64,000 nt of DNA from Deinococcus piscis (GCF_014653275.1 NZ_BNAL01000001.1:62001-126000), one strand, 5' to 3'. Positions 1-8,869 are shown, counted from the stretch's first letter. The notes: generated from the sequence alone by a model not told the origin. Numbers and translations are program-made.

Positions 1-218
1 TGCAGCGCGTCCAGGGTGCGGCCATAGTCCGCGTCGGTGGCGTGGGCGTGGGTCAGCCGGGCCAGCAGGGCCATCTGACGGCTGCGGCCCTCAGCGGCTG
101 CGGGCGGCTGATAGGTGCTCTGGTCCCAGCCCAGCAGCGAGTCAATGCCCCGCAGGTCGCTCAGCTCGCGGTAGTGGCGCAGGAACTCCTGCCAGCTCTG
201 TTCGGTTGTCAGGGTCAT
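1..218 (-). CDS. Carboxypeptidase Taq (M32 family), N-terminal fragment
   Basis: The complement of the first 218 bases encodes about 72 residues beginning MTLTTEQSWQEFLRHYREL and running off the window edge. The stretch LLGWDQSTYQPP, followed by a Gly-Arg-Ser-Arg-Gln-Met-Ala segment, is the recognisable N-terminus of M32 zinc metallocarboxypeptidases, which remove C-terminal residues from peptides in the cytoplasm. The catalytic HEXXH lies outside the window. A TATATT hexamer (complement of 225-230) ends 6 nt before the ATG, so the mRNA is probably leaderless. Family call is from the N-terminal motif only. Confidence 0.82.
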   Translation of the reverse strand, partial: MTLTTEQSWQEFLRHYRELSDLRGIDSLLGWDQSTYQPPAAAEGRSRQMALLARLTHAHATDADYGRTLDAL

Positions 219-299
219 GGGGCCAATATACGCGGCAGTGATACGGCGCTGTATTCAGGACACAGCGCCATTTAGGACAGGGTGCCGCCAAGAACGGCG

Positions 300-1256
300 C
301 TAGTTCTTCAGTCCTACCATCAGGCTGGCCTGGTAGCCGCCCTGTACGCTGCCCACCATGACCGGAGTCTGGGCTTTGACCCCATCTCTGAACACCATGT
401 CGCTGCTCAGGCTCAGGCTATTCAGGTTGCGAACACTGCCGCTGTAGCGGCTATCCGCGTATACGGCGCGGCACTCGGCTTCGGGCAAGGCAAGTTGCGA
501 CACCAGAAGCACATTCTGATCCACATTGCCCTTCACGGCGGCGGCCAGATTCGCGTAAACCTCAAAGTGGATATGCGGCCAGCGGCCAGCGTAACAGCCG
601 GGGAAAATGGTCTGGAAGGTCACTTCGCCGTTGGCGTCCGTAACCTGGGCACCACGCAGATAATCTTCCTGCACAATGTTCTGGCTGTAGAGCGAATATT
701 CACCGCCCGGCGTACAGGCCCAGATGTACACCACATATCCAGCCAGTGGGGTGCAGTTCGTGTCCACATCCACCAAGCGCATGGTCAGAGTCAGGGGCAC
801 GCCAGAGACACGGTTGCCCGTACCCAAGCTGCGGGTCAGGTCACGCCGCACAATCCCAGAATCGTCCAGGATGTTGAGGGTCTGCCCCGACGCGCCCGAC
901 CCATCGGCAGGGTATGGGCCCTGGGTTTCGGTAGGCAAGGTGGAACACTCACCGTTCGCGCTCTGCACAGTGGCGGCGTCTCCCTGACCGCCAGGACCAC
1001 CGCCGGGACCACCCGGGGGCATGCCGCCAGGAGGCAGAGGTGGGCGGCCACCGCCCGCAAGGGCAGGTCCACCCAGCAGCGCACCGCCAGTCAGCGCGGC
1101 CACGCCCAGCGCCCCCAGCCCCAGCAAGCGGCGGCGGTCCATCACAGTGCGGGTCATCATGCCTGCGTCAGCGTTCATGCCCAGATGGGTAAAGTCATCG
1201 GGCGCATGGCTGTGGTCATCGTGTTCGGCGGGAAAAGGGTTCAGGGGCTCAGTCAT
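300..1256 (-). CDS. Intradiol ring-cleavage dioxygenase-like protein, Tat-exported
   Basis: A 318-residue protein with an N-terminal twin-arginine-like segment (MDRRRLLGLGALG followed by a hydrophobic run), so it is probably exported folded. The core carries the intradiol dioxygenase pattern: VYIWACTPGGEYSLYS supplies one candidate Tyr ligand, and YLRGAQVTDANGEVTF then PGCYAGRWPHIHFEV supplies the second Tyr and the His pair that bind non-haem Fe(III). A Gly/Pro-rich linker joins signal and domain. The start was set at the second Met because GAGGAGG lies about 8 nt before it; an upstream in-frame ATG would place the Shine-Dalgarno inside the gene. Substrate is unknown; exported members of this family need not act on catechol. 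Confidence 0.8.
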   Translation of the reverse strand: MTEPLNPFPAEHDDHSHAPDDFTHLGMNADAGMMTRTVMDRRRLLGLGALGVAALTGGALLGGPALAGGGRPPLPPGGMPPGGPGGGPGGQGDAATVQSANGECSTLPTETQGPYPADGSGASGQTLNILDDSGIVRRDLTRSLGTGNRVSGVPLTLTMRLVDVDTNCTPLAGYVVYIWACTPGGEYSLYSQNIVQEDYLRGAQVTDANGEVTFQTIFPGCYAGRWPHIHFEVYANLAAAVKGNVDQNVLLVSQLALPEAECRAVYADSRYSGSVRNLNSLSLSSDMVFRDGVKAQTPVMVGSVQGGYQASLMVGLKN

Positions 1257-1402
1257 AGGGTCTTCCTCCTCATAGGCCACCGTAGCGGCAAAGTATTTAG
1301 AAGCTGTTTAGGGCCTTTGCCGAGGCGGCATCGGCTTGCCTGTGAAGCAGGACAAGTGTGGAGCGGCCCGGACTTGCAAAGCCGCAACGCAAAAGAAGCA
1401 GA

Positions 1403-1416
1403 CTGCCCGCAGGCAG
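1403..1416 (-). terminator. Hairpin downstream of accA
   Basis: CTGCC/GGCAG with a four-base loop, about 40 nt beyond the accA stop, followed on the minus strand by a short pyrimidine tract (CTTCTTTTG). The stem is only 5 bp, so this is a modest candidate. Confidence 0.35.
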
Positions 1417-1454
1417 CCTGTCCCCTTCAGAAATGGTGGCGCAGACACGCCGAA

Positions 1455-2435
1455 TCAGCGTTCCTCGAACACACCCATCGCCCGGAAGCGTTCGGCGCGG
1501 CCTGCCAGCAGCTCCTCGGCGCGCAGGCTGCTCAGCTCACGCAGATGGCGGCTGACCGCCTCGCCCAGCGCCTGCGCAGCTGCGTCTTTGTCCAGGTGTG
1601 CGCCGCCTGCGGGCTCAGGAATCACCTCTTCTACGATGCCCAGCTCCAGCAGGTCGGGGGCCGTGAGCTTGAGGGCTTCGGCGGCGGCGGGGGCCTGAGC
1701 GGCATCTTTCCAGATGATGCTGGCGCAGGCTTCAGGCGAAATCACCGAATACCAGGCATTTTCCATGATCAGCACGCGGTTGCCCACGCCAATCGCCAGC
1801 GCACCCCCGCTGCCGCCCTCACTCAGCACGGCGCACACCGCTGGCACCTTCAGGCGGCTCATGCGCTGGATACTTTCGGCAATCGCCCAGCCCTGCCCGC
1901 GCTCCTCGGCTTCGATGCCAGGGTACGCGCCGGGCGTGTCAATCAGCGCCACCACCGGCAGCCCGAACTTGTCGGCCAGGTCCATCAGGCGCATCGCCTT
2001 GCGGTAGCCTTCGGGGTTGCTCATCCCAAAGCGGCGCTTGATTTTGGTCTTGGTGTCGCGGCCCTTTTGCTGGAGCAGCAGCATCACCGGGATGCCCTGC
2101 CACACAGCGGGCCCACCCAGCAGCGCGGGGTCGTCGCCATACAGCCGGTCCCCGTGCAGCTGCGTAAAGTCCTCGGTCAACCGCTCCACGTAGTCCAGTG
2201 CCGTCGGGCGTTCAGGGTGGCGGGCCAATCCCACCCGCTCCCAGCGCTCACCGCCAGCCTTCTCTGGGGCCTGGCGGCCAGTTTGCCTGTCATCTTCGGC
2301 GCGGCGCAACTTGGCGACTTCCTCACGCAGCGGGGCCAGGGCCGTTTCCAAGTTCTGCCCAGTCTTGCGGGCGGTCTGTTCCAGGTCGCGGACCTTGTGT
2401 TCCAGGTCACGCAGCAGGTCACTCATACCGCTCAT
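1455..2435 (-). CDS. accA: Acetyl-CoA carboxylase carboxyltransferase subunit alpha
   Basis: A 326-residue protein of normal family length. It begins with a charged coiled-coil-like segment and carries the crotonase-type core ([50 protein letters not shown]). With AccD it forms the carboxyltransferase that moves CO2 from carboxy-biotin to acetyl-CoA, the first committed step of fatty-acid synthesis. Its ATG overlaps the accD stop by four bases (ATGA), so the two subunits are probably translationally coupled, which suits their equal stoichiometry. Biotin carboxylase and BCCP genes are not in the window. Confidence 0.96.
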   Translation of the reverse strand: MSGMSDLLRDLEHKVRDLEQTARKTGQNLETALAPLREEVAKLRRAEDDRQTGRQAPEKAGGERWERVGLARHPERPTALDYVERLTEDFTQLHGDRLYGDDPALLGGPAVWQGIPVMLLLQQKGRDTKTKIKRRFGMSNPEGYRKAMRLMDLADKFGLPVVALIDTPGAYPGIEAEERGQGWAIAESIQRMSRLKVPAVCAVLSEGGSGGALAIGVGNRVLIMENAWYSVISPEACASIIWKDAAQAPAAAEALKLTAPDLLELGIVEEVIPEPAGGAHLDKDAAAQALGEAVSRHLRELSSLRAEELLAGRAERFRAMGVFEER

Positions 2436-3298
2436 TGCTCGCCTCCCTGCTGCCGGGCAGACGGTTTCAGCAGCCGCAGCAACCGCGCCAGGTACGCCCG
2501 CTGCTCACGGCGGTCCACCACATCGTCCAGCATGCCGTGTTCCAGCAGGAATTCAGAGCGCTGGAACCCTTCGGGCAGGCTCTGGCGAATGGTCTGCTGA
2601 ATTACGCGCGGCCCCGCAAACCCAATCAGGGCCCCCGGCTCGGCAATGATGACATCGGCAATGGTGGCGAAGCTGGCGGTCACGCCGCCGGTGGTGGGGT
2701 CGCTCAGCACGCTGATATAGGGCAGTCCCTTGGCATGCAACCCCTCAAGCGCCACGGTGGTTTTGGCCATCTGCATCAGTGAGAGCGCACTTTCCTGCAT
2801 CCGTGCCCCCCCACTGGCCGCCACCAGCACCAGCGGCAGGTCAGCGGCAGCCGCAGCTTCGGCGGCGCGGGCAATTTCCTCGCCCACCACGCTGCCCATG
2901 CTGCCCCCACTGAACGCAAAATCCATCGCGGCCACCATCACTGGCACGCCTTCAATCTGGCCGCGTCCGGTCAGGATGGCTTCGGGGCGGCCCGTCTTGG
3001 CCTGGGCACGCTCCAGCCGCTCCGGGTAAGTTTCGGTATCTACAAAATCCAGCGGGTCACTGGGAAAGACCCGGCCCGACAGCTGCTCGAAGCTGCCGGG
3101 GTCCAGCAGCACGTCCATGCGCTGCTGGGCGTCCAGCCGCAGGTGATGCCCGCACTTGGGGCAGACCCAGCTGTTCGCGTCCAGGTCTTTGTTGTAGATG
3201 GTTTCCTTGCAGGCCGGACACTTGGTCCAGAGGTCGGGCAGGTCATTGCCGGCCTGCTGCTTGGGCCGACTCCTGCGGAAAAAATGCTCAAGCGCCAT
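2432..3298 (-). CDS. accD: Acetyl-CoA carboxylase carboxyltransferase subunit beta
   Basis: A 288-residue protein with the diagnostic N-terminal four-cysteine zinc ribbon ([12 protein letters not shown], then [10 protein letters not shown], about residues 28-50) followed by the carboxyltransferase fold ([40 protein letters not shown]). It pairs with AccA encoded immediately downstream. A strong GAGGAGGAGCG Shine-Dalgarno precedes the ATG, so this transcript has a leader, unlike many neighbours. The 151-bp gap to the phosphorylase gene upstream leaves room for a separate promoter. Confidence 0.96.
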   Translation of the reverse strand: MALEHFFRRSRPKQQAGNDLPDLWTKCPACKETIYNKDLDANSWVCPKCGHHLRLDAQQRMDVLLDPGSFEQLSGRVFPSDPLDFVDTETYPERLERAQAKTGRPEAILTGRGQIEGVPVMVAAMDFAFSGGSMGSVVGEEIARAAEAAAAADLPLVLVAASGGARMQESALSLMQMAKTTVALEGLHAKGLPYISVLSDPTTGGVTASFATIADVIIAEPGALIGFAGPRVIQQTIRQSLPEGFQRSEFLLEHGMLDDVVDRREQRAYLARLLRLLKPSARQQGGEQ

Positions 3299-3449
3299 GG
3301 ATGTTCGCTCCTCCTCGGGGATGATTGGGGGCCATTTTACGCGCTGGCACGGCAGTTGGGTTGAACTGGGTTCAGAGATTGCAGGGGGACAGGCCGCAAG
3401 TGGCGGGCAAGGCTTTGCTCAGTGTGCCCGCCTACGCAGGGCCAGAGCC

Positions 3450-4760
3450 CTACTGCACCCGGTCCAGAATCAGCGGCTTCACATCGGGCGGTGTGTTGCT
3501 CAGCTCAATGCCCCCTTGCAGCAGCTCCTGCGCCCGCTCCAGGCCCCGGCCATCCCGGTGGTACAGACGGTAAATCACGTCGCCCTCCACCACCCGTTCA
3601 CCGGGCTTGCGGACCGTTTCCACACCCACGCCCACATCCACCGGGTCACCTTTGCGCTCGCGGCCACCGCCCAGGGCCAGCACGGCGCGGCCCACGCTCA
3701 GGGCGTCCAGGCCGGCAATGTAGCCGCCCGCAGAGGCCGTGATTTCGGCACGGCCAGGAGCCACGTCCAGGCCCGCAGGATGGCGGACCAGGCTACCGTC
3801 GCCGCCCTGCGCCGTCACGAAGGCTTCCAGCTTGGCCAGGGCGCTGCCGTCGTGCAGCGTGGCTTCGGCCCGCTCACGCGCGCGCGCCGGGTCGGTTTCC
3901 TGACCGGCGGCCAGCAACACCTCAGCGGCCAGGGTCACGCACAGCTCCTGCAGGTCGGCGGGGCCAGTGCCGTTCAGGGTGGCAATCGCCTCCTGCACTT
4001 CCAGGCTGTTGCCCGCCATATGGCCCAGCGGCGTGTCCATGTCGGTCAGCACGGCGCGTACATTGCGGCCCGCACGGTTGCCGATGTCCACCATCGCTCG
4101 GGCCAGGTTGCGGGAGTCGTCCAGGGTTTTCATAAAGGCCCCGGCTCCCGATTTCACGTCCAGCACGATGGTCTGGGCACCCGAAGCGAGTTTTTTGGAC
4201 ATGATGGACGAAGCGATGAGGGGCAGCGACTCTACGGTGGCTGTCACATCACGTAGGGCATAGAGCATGCCGTCGGCGGGGGCCAGGTCTTTGCTCTGCC
4301 CCACCAGGCTCAGGCCAATCTCGCGGGCCTGGGCAATAAATCGGTCCTCGGGCAGTTCGGGATTCCAGCCAGGAAAGCTCTCCAGCTTGTCAATGGTGCC
4401 GCCGGTGTGCGCCAGGCCACGCCCACTCATCTTGGCCACCGTTAGCCCCAGCGCCGCCAGCATTGGCGTCAGGATCAGGCTGGTCTTGTCACCTACGCCG
4501 CCAGTGGAGTGCTTGTCCACAGTGTTGTGCAGGCTGCTCAGGTCCAACTGCTCGCCGCTTTCGGCCATCACCAGGGTCAGGTCAGCCGTTTCCTGAGGGG
4601 CCATGCCATTCAGAAACACCGCCATCAGCCAGGCACTCACCTGATAGTCGGGCACTTCGCCGCGGGTGTAACCGCCGATCAGCTGCTCCAGCTCGGCGCG
4701 GGTATGCTCACCGCCAGCGCGTTTCTTGGCGATCAGATCAGGAATGCTCTGGTTGGTCAT
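3450..4760 (-). CDS. Pyrimidine-nucleoside (thymidine) phosphorylase
   Basis: A 436-residue protein matching the usual length of bacterial pyrimidine-nucleoside phosphorylases. The N-terminal alpha domain starts [20 protein letters not shown], and the phosphate-binding motif [14 protein letters not shown] and [19 protein letters not shown] follow. It splits thymidine or uridine into base and deoxyribose/ribose-1-phosphate (salvage). The open frame extends about 197 codons further upstream, but the family starts at this ATG and a TACACT hexamer (4767-4772, complement) ends 6 nt before it. deoA-type and pdp-type activities cannot be separated by reading alone, so no symbol is given. Confidence 0.92.
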   Translation of the reverse strand: MTNQSIPDLIAKKRAGGEHTRAELEQLIGGYTRGEVPDYQVSAWLMAVFLNGMAPQETADLTLVMAESGEQLDLSSLHNTVDKHSTGGVGDKTSLILTPMLAALGLTVAKMSGRGLAHTGGTIDKLESFPGWNPELPEDRFIAQAREIGLSLVGQSKDLAPADGMLYALRDVTATVESLPLIASSIMSKKLASGAQTIVLDVKSGAGAFMKTLDDSRNLARAMVDIGNRAGRNVRAVLTDMDTPLGHMAGNSLEVQEAIATLNGTGPADLQELCVTLAAEVLLAAGQETDPARARERAEATLHDGSALAKLEAFVTAQGGDGSLVRHPAGLDVAPGRAEITASAGGYIAGLDALSVGRAVLALGGGRERKGDPVDVGVGVETVRKPGERVVEGDVIYRLYHRDGRGLERAQELLQGGIELSNTPPDVKPLILDRVQ

Positions 4761-4766
4761 GACCCC

Positions 4767-4787
4767 AGTGTACGGCGGGCTTATGCT
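4767..4787. promoter_or_regulatory. Divergent leaderless promoter pair
   Basis: Only 33 bp separate the divergent start codons. TACACT (complement, 4772 to 4767) sits 6 nt before the phosphorylase ATG and TATGCT (4782-4787) sits 6 nt before the acetyltransferase ATG. With -10 boxes this close, transcription would begin at or next to the start codon in both directions, with no room for ribosome binding sites. Confidence 0.6.
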
Positions 4788-4793
4788 GGACAC

Positions 4794-5372
4794 ATGCCTC
4801 TGACGTTTCGTCCCGCTGCCCCCGAGGACGCGGCTTTTGCCGGGCCACTGATTCAGGAAGCCATCGGCGACATCGGCTGGGAGCTGACCGGCACCGACAA
4901 TGACGCGGCAGCCGCGCAGGCCATTACGGAGCTGTTTGCCCAGCCGGGTCACCGGATGTCCTATGACGTGTGCCTGCTGGCCGCAGATCAGGCGAGCGGT
5001 CAGCCGCTGGGACTGGCGCTTAGCTACCCCGGCGAGCAGTCGCAGGCGCTCGATGAACCGCTGCGCCGCCGGCTGCGTGAGGGCGGGCACCCGGCAGACT
5101 TTCCCAGCGAGGGTAGCCCCGGCGAGCTGTATCTGGACACCCTGGCTGTTGCTGGTGCGGCGCGGGGCCGGGGCGTAGGTGGGGGGCTGCTGGCTGCACT
5201 GACAGACCGCGCGCATGCCCTGGGCCTGACCCAGATCGGGCTGCTGGTCGCAGAAGACAACCCCGCCGCCCGGCTCTATGCCCGCAGCGGCTACCGACCT
5301 GTGGGCGAGCGCACCCTGGCGGGCCACCGCTACTTCCACCTCCAGCGGCAAGTGTCAGCAGCGCCGGAGTAG
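4794..5372 (+). CDS. GNAT-family N-acetyltransferase
   Basis: A 192-residue protein starting [19 protein letters not shown]. The acetyl-CoA-binding motif A is clear: [25 protein letters not shown] (around residues 112-136, read as [16 protein letters not shown] then VGGGLLAAL), followed by the typical [19 protein letters not shown]. Such enzymes transfer acetyl from acetyl-CoA to an amine; the acceptor cannot be inferred. An open frame upstream overlaps the divergent phosphorylase gene and was discarded because TATGCT lies 6 nt before this ATG. The following thioesterase gene starts 24 bp downstream but has its own -10-like box. Confidence 0.88.
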   Translation: MPLTFRPAAPEDAAFAGPLIQEAIGDIGWELTGTDNDAAAAQAITELFAQPGHRMSYDVCLLAADQASGQPLGLALSYPGEQSQALDEPLRRRLREGGHPADFPSEGSPGELYLDTLAVAGAARGRGVGGGLLAALTDRAHALGLTQIGLLVAEDNPAARLYARSGYRPVGERTLAGHRYFHLQRQVSAAPE

Positions 5373-5396
5373 TCCGCACGTTATGCTGCCCACAGC

Positions 5397-5894
5397 ATGA
5401 GCCAACACGCCGACCCTGCCCCCAGCAACGCCCACGAGAACACAGACCCCCAGGCCGTCCCCACCAAAGCCCCAGCTCCACGCAGCCGCGCGCGAATGCT
5501 GGAGCTGGTCTTTCCCAAGGACACGAACTATCACGGCACGGCTTTTGGCGGCTTTCTGCTCTCGCTGATGGACAAAGCGGCCTCGGTGGCCGCAGTGCGG
5601 CATGCAGGCGGCGCAGTGGTCACCGCCCGCATGGACGGGGTGGATTTCCGCATGCCCCTGCGGGTGGGCGACGCCGTGGCGCTGGACGCCCGCGTGGTCA
5701 AGGTTGGCCGCACGTCCATGACCATTCAGGTGGATGTGTACCGCGAACACATGGCGAGCGGCGAGCAGGAGCTGGCCACCACCGGCACTTTTGTCTTTGT
5801 GGCGGTCTACGAAAATGGCAAGCCCCGCCCGGTTCCTGCCCTACCCGACATCGGCAACGACGAAGCCTGGGGCAGCGCGGCTGGTCGTCCCTGA
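5397..5894 (+). CDS. Acyl-CoA thioesterase, hot-dog fold (YciA/BACH-like)
   Basis: A 165-residue protein. After a hydrophilic N-terminal extension of about 30 residues comes a hot-dog domain with [15 protein letters not shown] (substrate-loop GG), [12 protein letters not shown] and [19 protein letters not shown], where the Asp before FRMP is the expected catalytic acid of this class. It hydrolyses acyl-CoA esters in the cytoplasm. TATGCT at 5382-5387 ends 9 nt before the ATG, compatible with a leaderless or very short leader. It converges on the DUF427 gene with a 21-bp gap. Confidence 0.88.
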   Translation: MSQHADPAPSNAHENTDPQAVPTKAPAPRSRARMLELVFPKDTNYHGTAFGGFLLSLMDKAASVAAVRHAGGAVVTARMDGVDFRMPLRVGDAVALDARVVKVGRTSMTIQVDVYREHMASGEQELATTGTFVFVAVYENGKPRPVPALPDIGNDEAWGSAAGRP

Positions 5895-5915
5895 CCCCCC
5901 AGTGACCACCATCTC

Positions 5916-6197
5916 CTACTCGGTGACCTGCACACCCTTCCAGAATGCCACCCGCCCGCGAATCTGGGCCGCCGCTTCTTTGGGCTCGGGATAGAACCAA
6001 GCCGCGTCACGGTTTTCTTGGTCGCCCACCCGGACGGTGTAGTAGCTCGCCTCCCCTTTCCAGGGGCAGGTGCTGCGCGTCTGTGAGGGGACAAAGTATT
6101 CGCGCCGCAGACTCGCCGCCGGAAAGTAATGGTTGCCTTCAACCACCACCGTGTCGGACGATTCTGCCAGGACCGCACCTTGCCAGAGGGCTTTCAT
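5916..6197 (-). CDS. DUF427 family protein
   Basis: A 93-residue protein with the DUF427 pattern: KALWQGAVLAESSDTVVVEGN, YFPAASLRREYFVPS, and the C-terminal TVRVGDQENRDAAWFYPEPK. Its role is not established. The start was set at MKALWQ: TAGTCT (complement of 6203-6208) ends 5 nt before this ATG, and the longer open frame would run through the hairpin at 6268-6297. It lies between convergent thioesterase and upstream lipoprotein genes. Confidence 0.85.
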   Translation of the reverse strand: MKALWQGAVLAESSDTVVVEGNHYFPAASLRREYFVPSQTRSTCPWKGEASYYTVRVGDQENRDAAWFYPEPKEAAAQIRGRVAFWKGVQVTE

Positions 6198-6267
6198 ACC
6201 CCAGACTAGCGCGCCTGTGCTGGTCAGAGCCACCCAGGGCCATCTGCAACAGCCGTTCCACAGCACA

Positions 6268-6297
6268 GCCCCACCGGCATACAGCATCCGGTGGGGC
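6268..6297 (-). terminator. Hairpin downstream of the 6316-7710 lipoprotein gene
   Basis: Perfect 10-bp stem GCCCCACCGG / CCGGTGGGGC with a 10-nt loop, starting 19 bp past the lipoprotein stop. No U-tract follows on the minus strand, so it is either a U-less terminator or an mRNA 3'-end stabiliser. Confidence 0.5.
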
Positions 6298-6315
6298 CGT
6301 CCAAGTATGTGAGAC

Positions 6316-7710
6316 TTAGCGCTCGTTCAGCTGATAGTCCAGCGGCAGCAAGAAAGCGCCCGCAGGGCCAGTTTCGGCGTCACCAGCAGCGCGGGGAGGC
6401 TGAGCAGGCTTGCCCAGGCCGGTCTTGGTGGTGCCTACGGCGTACAGATAGTCACCGCCAAAAGCCACCGGGCCCGTGATGGTGCCCCGGTCCACAGCGG
6501 GGCTGGGCTGCGCATCCAGCAGGTAGATGCTGGTCAGCGCCTCGGCGAAGGTGCCCGACAGGACAGCGTTCCCGTTGTTGACGACGATGCGGCCCGTGTT
6601 ATCGGTGGTGACATAGCGCAGGTTGGGCAGCTGCTGATAGCGCTCGTTCGGGGTGCCCTTGGCCCAGTCGCGGCGCCAGCCTTCCAGCGGCACACGGTAG
6701 TGCTCCAACATGGTGCCGTCATTCTGCACGCGGGTCAGCTGGGAGGAAGCCGCCAGGCTGTCCGGCTGGCTGCCACCAGCGGACAGCAGCAGGACCACGT
6801 CGGTGGTGTTGGCGCTGATGTCTTCCAAGCGCACTGGCTGGTAGGTGTCCCACACGCGGCTCCACGTCACCTGACCGCCTTTGATCTGCTGCACGTTGAT
6901 GCGGGAATAGCAGCCCTCAGAGACACAGCCATTGCTGGGAAAAGCCATCGCCACGTACTGGGTGCCGTCGGAAGCGGCGGAGAATTCCTTATGCACACGC
7001 GAGGCGTCAAAGCCCTTCAGATCGGTAGGGAAAGGCACGGCCACGGTGGTGGTGGTCAGTTCGCCGCCCTGATGGTTCAGGGTCACAACATCGGCGCGGC
7101 CTGCCGAGTTCGGGGTGGCCGCCAGCAGCGCCACGCCCTGGCCTGAGCGCTCCAGCTGATAGAAGCCGTCACGGTTCACCGCAGAGCCATTGGGCAGGGT
7201 CACGCTGCTGGCGCTCACCTCGTTCATTTCCGAACCAAAGACACTCACTTCCACAGTGCCGCTGCCCTGCTGGACGTGCCAGACCTGCTTGCTGGCGTCC
7301 TCCACCACGGCCAGGCCGGTGGCAGCTCCACTGCCACTGCCCTGGGCCACCGGCAGCGCGGTGCCGTCCGCTTTGAATCCACGTACCGAGGTGGTTACGG
7401 CGCTGCCCTGGGCCGCTCCCGTACTGACAAAAGCTTGCCCCGCGCTGCTCACACCCAGTTGGGCCACACCCTCCGCTTCAGCGGCACCGCCAAAGACCCG
7501 TGGGCCAGTCCAGCCCGGCACCGTGGCAGCGGCCTTCAGTCCAGCAGGACGGGGGGCCGCAATCGCCAGCTCCTTCTCAGCGGGCAACGTCACAGTGACA
7601 TCTGGCACACGCTTCTCGGCTCCAGCCGTAGGAACAGCCGTCTGCGGCGCACCGCAACCAAACAGCAACAACGACAACCCGAGTAAGGAAATGGAACGTT
7701 TCATCATCAA
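6316..7710 (-). CDS. Secreted lipoprotein, member 1 of a three-gene paralogous set
   Basis: A 464-residue protein with a lipoprotein signal peptide (KRSISLLGLSLLLFGC, lipobox Cys near residue 19), probably anchored in the outer envelope. No known enzymatic motif is visible. Its second half matches the tandem lipoproteins at 47871-49343 and 49429-50925: a Cys pair (CVSEGC, C-x4-C), KGGQVTWSRVWD, LEDISA, FGGDYLYAVG and the C-terminal LPLDYQLNER. Repeated short strand-turn patterns suggest a beta-propeller-like fold, which is inference. Three consecutive ATGs follow GGAGG; the second or third gives better spacing, so the start may be 7707 or 7704. Confidence 0.8.
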   Translation of the reverse strand: MMMKRSISLLGLSLLLFGCGAPQTAVPTAGAEKRVPDVTVTLPAEKELAIAAPRPAGLKAAATVPGWTGPRVFGGAAEAEGVAQLGVSSAGQAFVSTGAAQGSAVTTSVRGFKADGTALPVAQGSGSGAATGLAVVEDASKQVWHVQQGSGTVEVSVFGSEMNEVSASSVTLPNGSAVNRDGFYQLERSGQGVALLAATPNSAGRADVVTLNHQGGELTTTTVAVPFPTDLKGFDASRVHKEFSAASDGTQYVAMAFPSNGCVSEGCYSRINVQQIKGGQVTWSRVWDTYQPVRLEDISANTTDVVLLLSAGGSQPDSLAASSQLTRVQNDGTMLEHYRVPLEGWRRDWAKGTPNERYQQLPNLRYVTTDNTGRIVVNNGNAVLSGTFAEALTSIYLLDAQPSPAVDRGTITGPVAFGGDYLYAVGTTKTGLGKPAQPPRAAGDAETGPAGAFLLPLDYQLNER

Positions 7711-7877
7711 CCTCCAAGAAAGAAACTTCAGCGCAGTGCTGTAGACAACGTCATCGGAGGATGACCCCTCTTCGTGTGTATTGGCCCATCCCCCTAACTC
7801 TTACAGTAGTCCAACAATTAAGGATGGTCTTTCATGGAAGCCTCACGGTCTCCTGGCCTGCGGCTGACACGGGCCTG

Positions 7878-7941
7878 GGCCGCTTCATTCCATAGCGTCT
7901 TTGACACCAAGGTGCTGCCCTTGGTGTCAAGCGAAGCGGCC
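7878..7941. repeat. Long composite hairpin in the 7711-8046 gene-free stretch
   Basis: Inner perfect 12-bp inverted repeat TTGACACCAAGG (7901-7912) / CCTTGGTGTCAA (7919-7930) with a 6-nt loop, flanked by an outer 9-bp repeat GGCCGCTTC (7878-7886) / GAAGCGGCC (7933-7941). The left side carries an extra 14 nt. The two nested arms make a 64-nt structure in a 336-bp interval with no convincing gene. Two short open frames across it (minus strand, 7818-8024 and 7832-8029) have no recognisable domain. It could be a dispersed small repeat, a miniature element or a structured RNA. Confidence 0.6.
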
Positions 7942-8046
7942 AGAGTACGTAGAGCAGGGCGGAGAATGACGTGACGTAGGTGGCTTTTTCCCACGTTGAG
8001 CGGACTGGCGCGGCTGCGCAGCACAGCACTGCTTTAGACTGACATC

Positions 8047-8535
8047 ATGTCAGCCCCCACCAAACCGGCCCGCCAACACTCCCTTGCCACCCTGGACTGG
8101 AGCCACGCCCACCGCGCCGAAATCCAGATGCGTTACGGCGATACCGACGCGATGGGTCACCTCAACAACGCCACCTATGTCAGCTACCTGGAAACTTCGC
8201 GGGTGCAGATGCTGGCCGAAATGGGAATTCCGCTGGCAGACCTGCTGACTGTGGTGGCCCGCGTTGAGGTGGACTATGTGGCCGAAATCAAGCTGGGTCA
8301 GCAGGTCATGGTCGAGACTCTGGTCGAGAGCGTGGGCCGCTCCTCATATACCTTTGTCGTGCGGATACTGGCCGACGGCATTCCAAGTGCCTATGCCCGC
8401 ACTGTGCAGGTCAATATCGGCCCTGACAAGCGCCCCACCCCTCTTCCGGCTGACCGCCGCGCCTGGATGCAGCGGTTTGCCCTAGTACCCAGCGACGTAG
8501 TACCCAGCGACCTAGTGTCCGGCGACACCGCATGA
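8047..8535 (+). CDS. Acyl-CoA thioesterase, 4HBT hot-dog family (YbgC/FadM-like)
   Basis: A 162-residue protein with the family signature RYGDTDAMGHLNNATYVSYL (about residues 28-47), in which the Asp is the catalytic nucleophile/base, then VARVEVDYVAEIKLGQ. It probably hydrolyses short or medium acyl-CoA thioesters. TAGACT (8035-8040) ends 6 nt before the ATG. The last 15 codons contain three tandem 15-nt units (8483-8527) that read VPSDV, VPSDL, VSGDT. The stop overlaps the next gene's ATG by four bases. Confidence 0.9.
   Translation: MSAPTKPARQHSLATLDWSHAHRAEIQMRYGDTDAMGHLNNATYVSYLETSRVQMLAEMGIPLADLLTVVARVEVDYVAEIKLGQQVMVETLVESVGRSSYTFVVRILADGIPSAYARTVQVNIGPDKRPTPLPADRRAWMQRFALVPSDVVPSDLVSGDTA
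8483..8527 (+). repeat. Three 15-nt tandem units at the 3' end of the thioesterase gene
   Basis: Units begin TAGTACCCAGCGACG (8483), TAGTACCCAGCGACC (8498) and the diverged TAGTGTCCGGCGACA (8513). The period is a multiple of three, so the frame is kept and a short acidic tail is added to the enzyme. Confidence 0.8.
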
Positions 8536-8807
8536 CTGCCGCGCCATACGGCGACGTGGTTGAGCGCCTGGGCCACCGCTGGCGGCGCGTGGACACCCTG
8601 CCCCGGCTGCTGGCTGAAGGCTGGCGGCGTGACCTTGCAGATGGCGGCGTGATCAGCGCCCTGCTGACTCCGGCGGGGTGGTCGGTGGCGGCCCCGGTGT
8701 ACGAGATCATCGCAGGCACGTATCTGGGCGATGTGGGCCTGTATGTGCCCGAAGTGCAGTACGCCGAGGCGCTGGCGGTGCTGGGCATCGAAGACGACTT
8801 GAGCTGA
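8532..8807 (+). CDS. Small DUF2007-like protein
   Basis: A 91-residue protein overlapping the thioesterase by ATGA, so probably translated by coupling. The organisation resembles DUF2007 (putative signal-transducing) domains: an N-terminal strand-helix (RRVDTLPRLLAEGWRRDLADG), a short variable centre, and a C-terminal LYVPEVQYAEALAVLGI. That is a resemblance by eye; no function can be assigned. Its TGA stop lies inside the first unit of the 15-bp tandem repeat at 8806. Confidence 0.72.
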   Translation: MTAAPYGDVVERLGHRWRRVDTLPRLLAEGWRRDLADGGVISALLTPAGWSVAAPVYEIIAGTYLGDVGLYVPEVQYAEALAVLGIEDDLS

Positions 8808-8835
8808 AGAGAACTGAGAAGAAGAGAACTGAGAA
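8806..8835. repeat. Perfect 15-bp tandem duplication
   Basis: GAAGAGAACTGAGAA occurs twice in succession (8806-8820 and 8821-8835), directly before the bidirectional terminator. Confidence 0.9.
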
Positions 8836-8838
8836 AAA

Positions 8839-8869
8839 GGGGCCGCAGAACACCCACCTCTGCGGCCCC
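8839..8869. terminator. Bidirectional intrinsic terminator
   Basis: Perfect 11-bp stem GGGGCCGCAGA (8839-8849) / TCTGCGGCCCC (8859-8869), loop 9 nt. On the minus strand it is followed by CCTTTTT-like bases (A-run at 8834-8838), serving the M29 aminopeptidase gene; on the plus strand TTACCTTTT follows, serving the thioesterase pair. Confidence 0.85.

Noticed and set aside
282..2600. 772-codon plus-strand open frame opposite the dioxygenase, accA and accD
   Set aside because: No domain, basic/His/Gln-rich composition typical of antisense of GC-rich genes, and three well-supported genes lie on the other strand.
4761..5351. N-terminal extension of the pyrimidine phosphorylase frame
   Set aside because: Overlaps the acetyltransferase gene; the family start and the TACACT box both point to 4760.
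7818..8029. Two overlapping 65-68-codon minus-strand frames
   Set aside because: No domain, no ribosome site or -10 box at the start, and they lie on the nested hairpin; kept as repeat, not gene.
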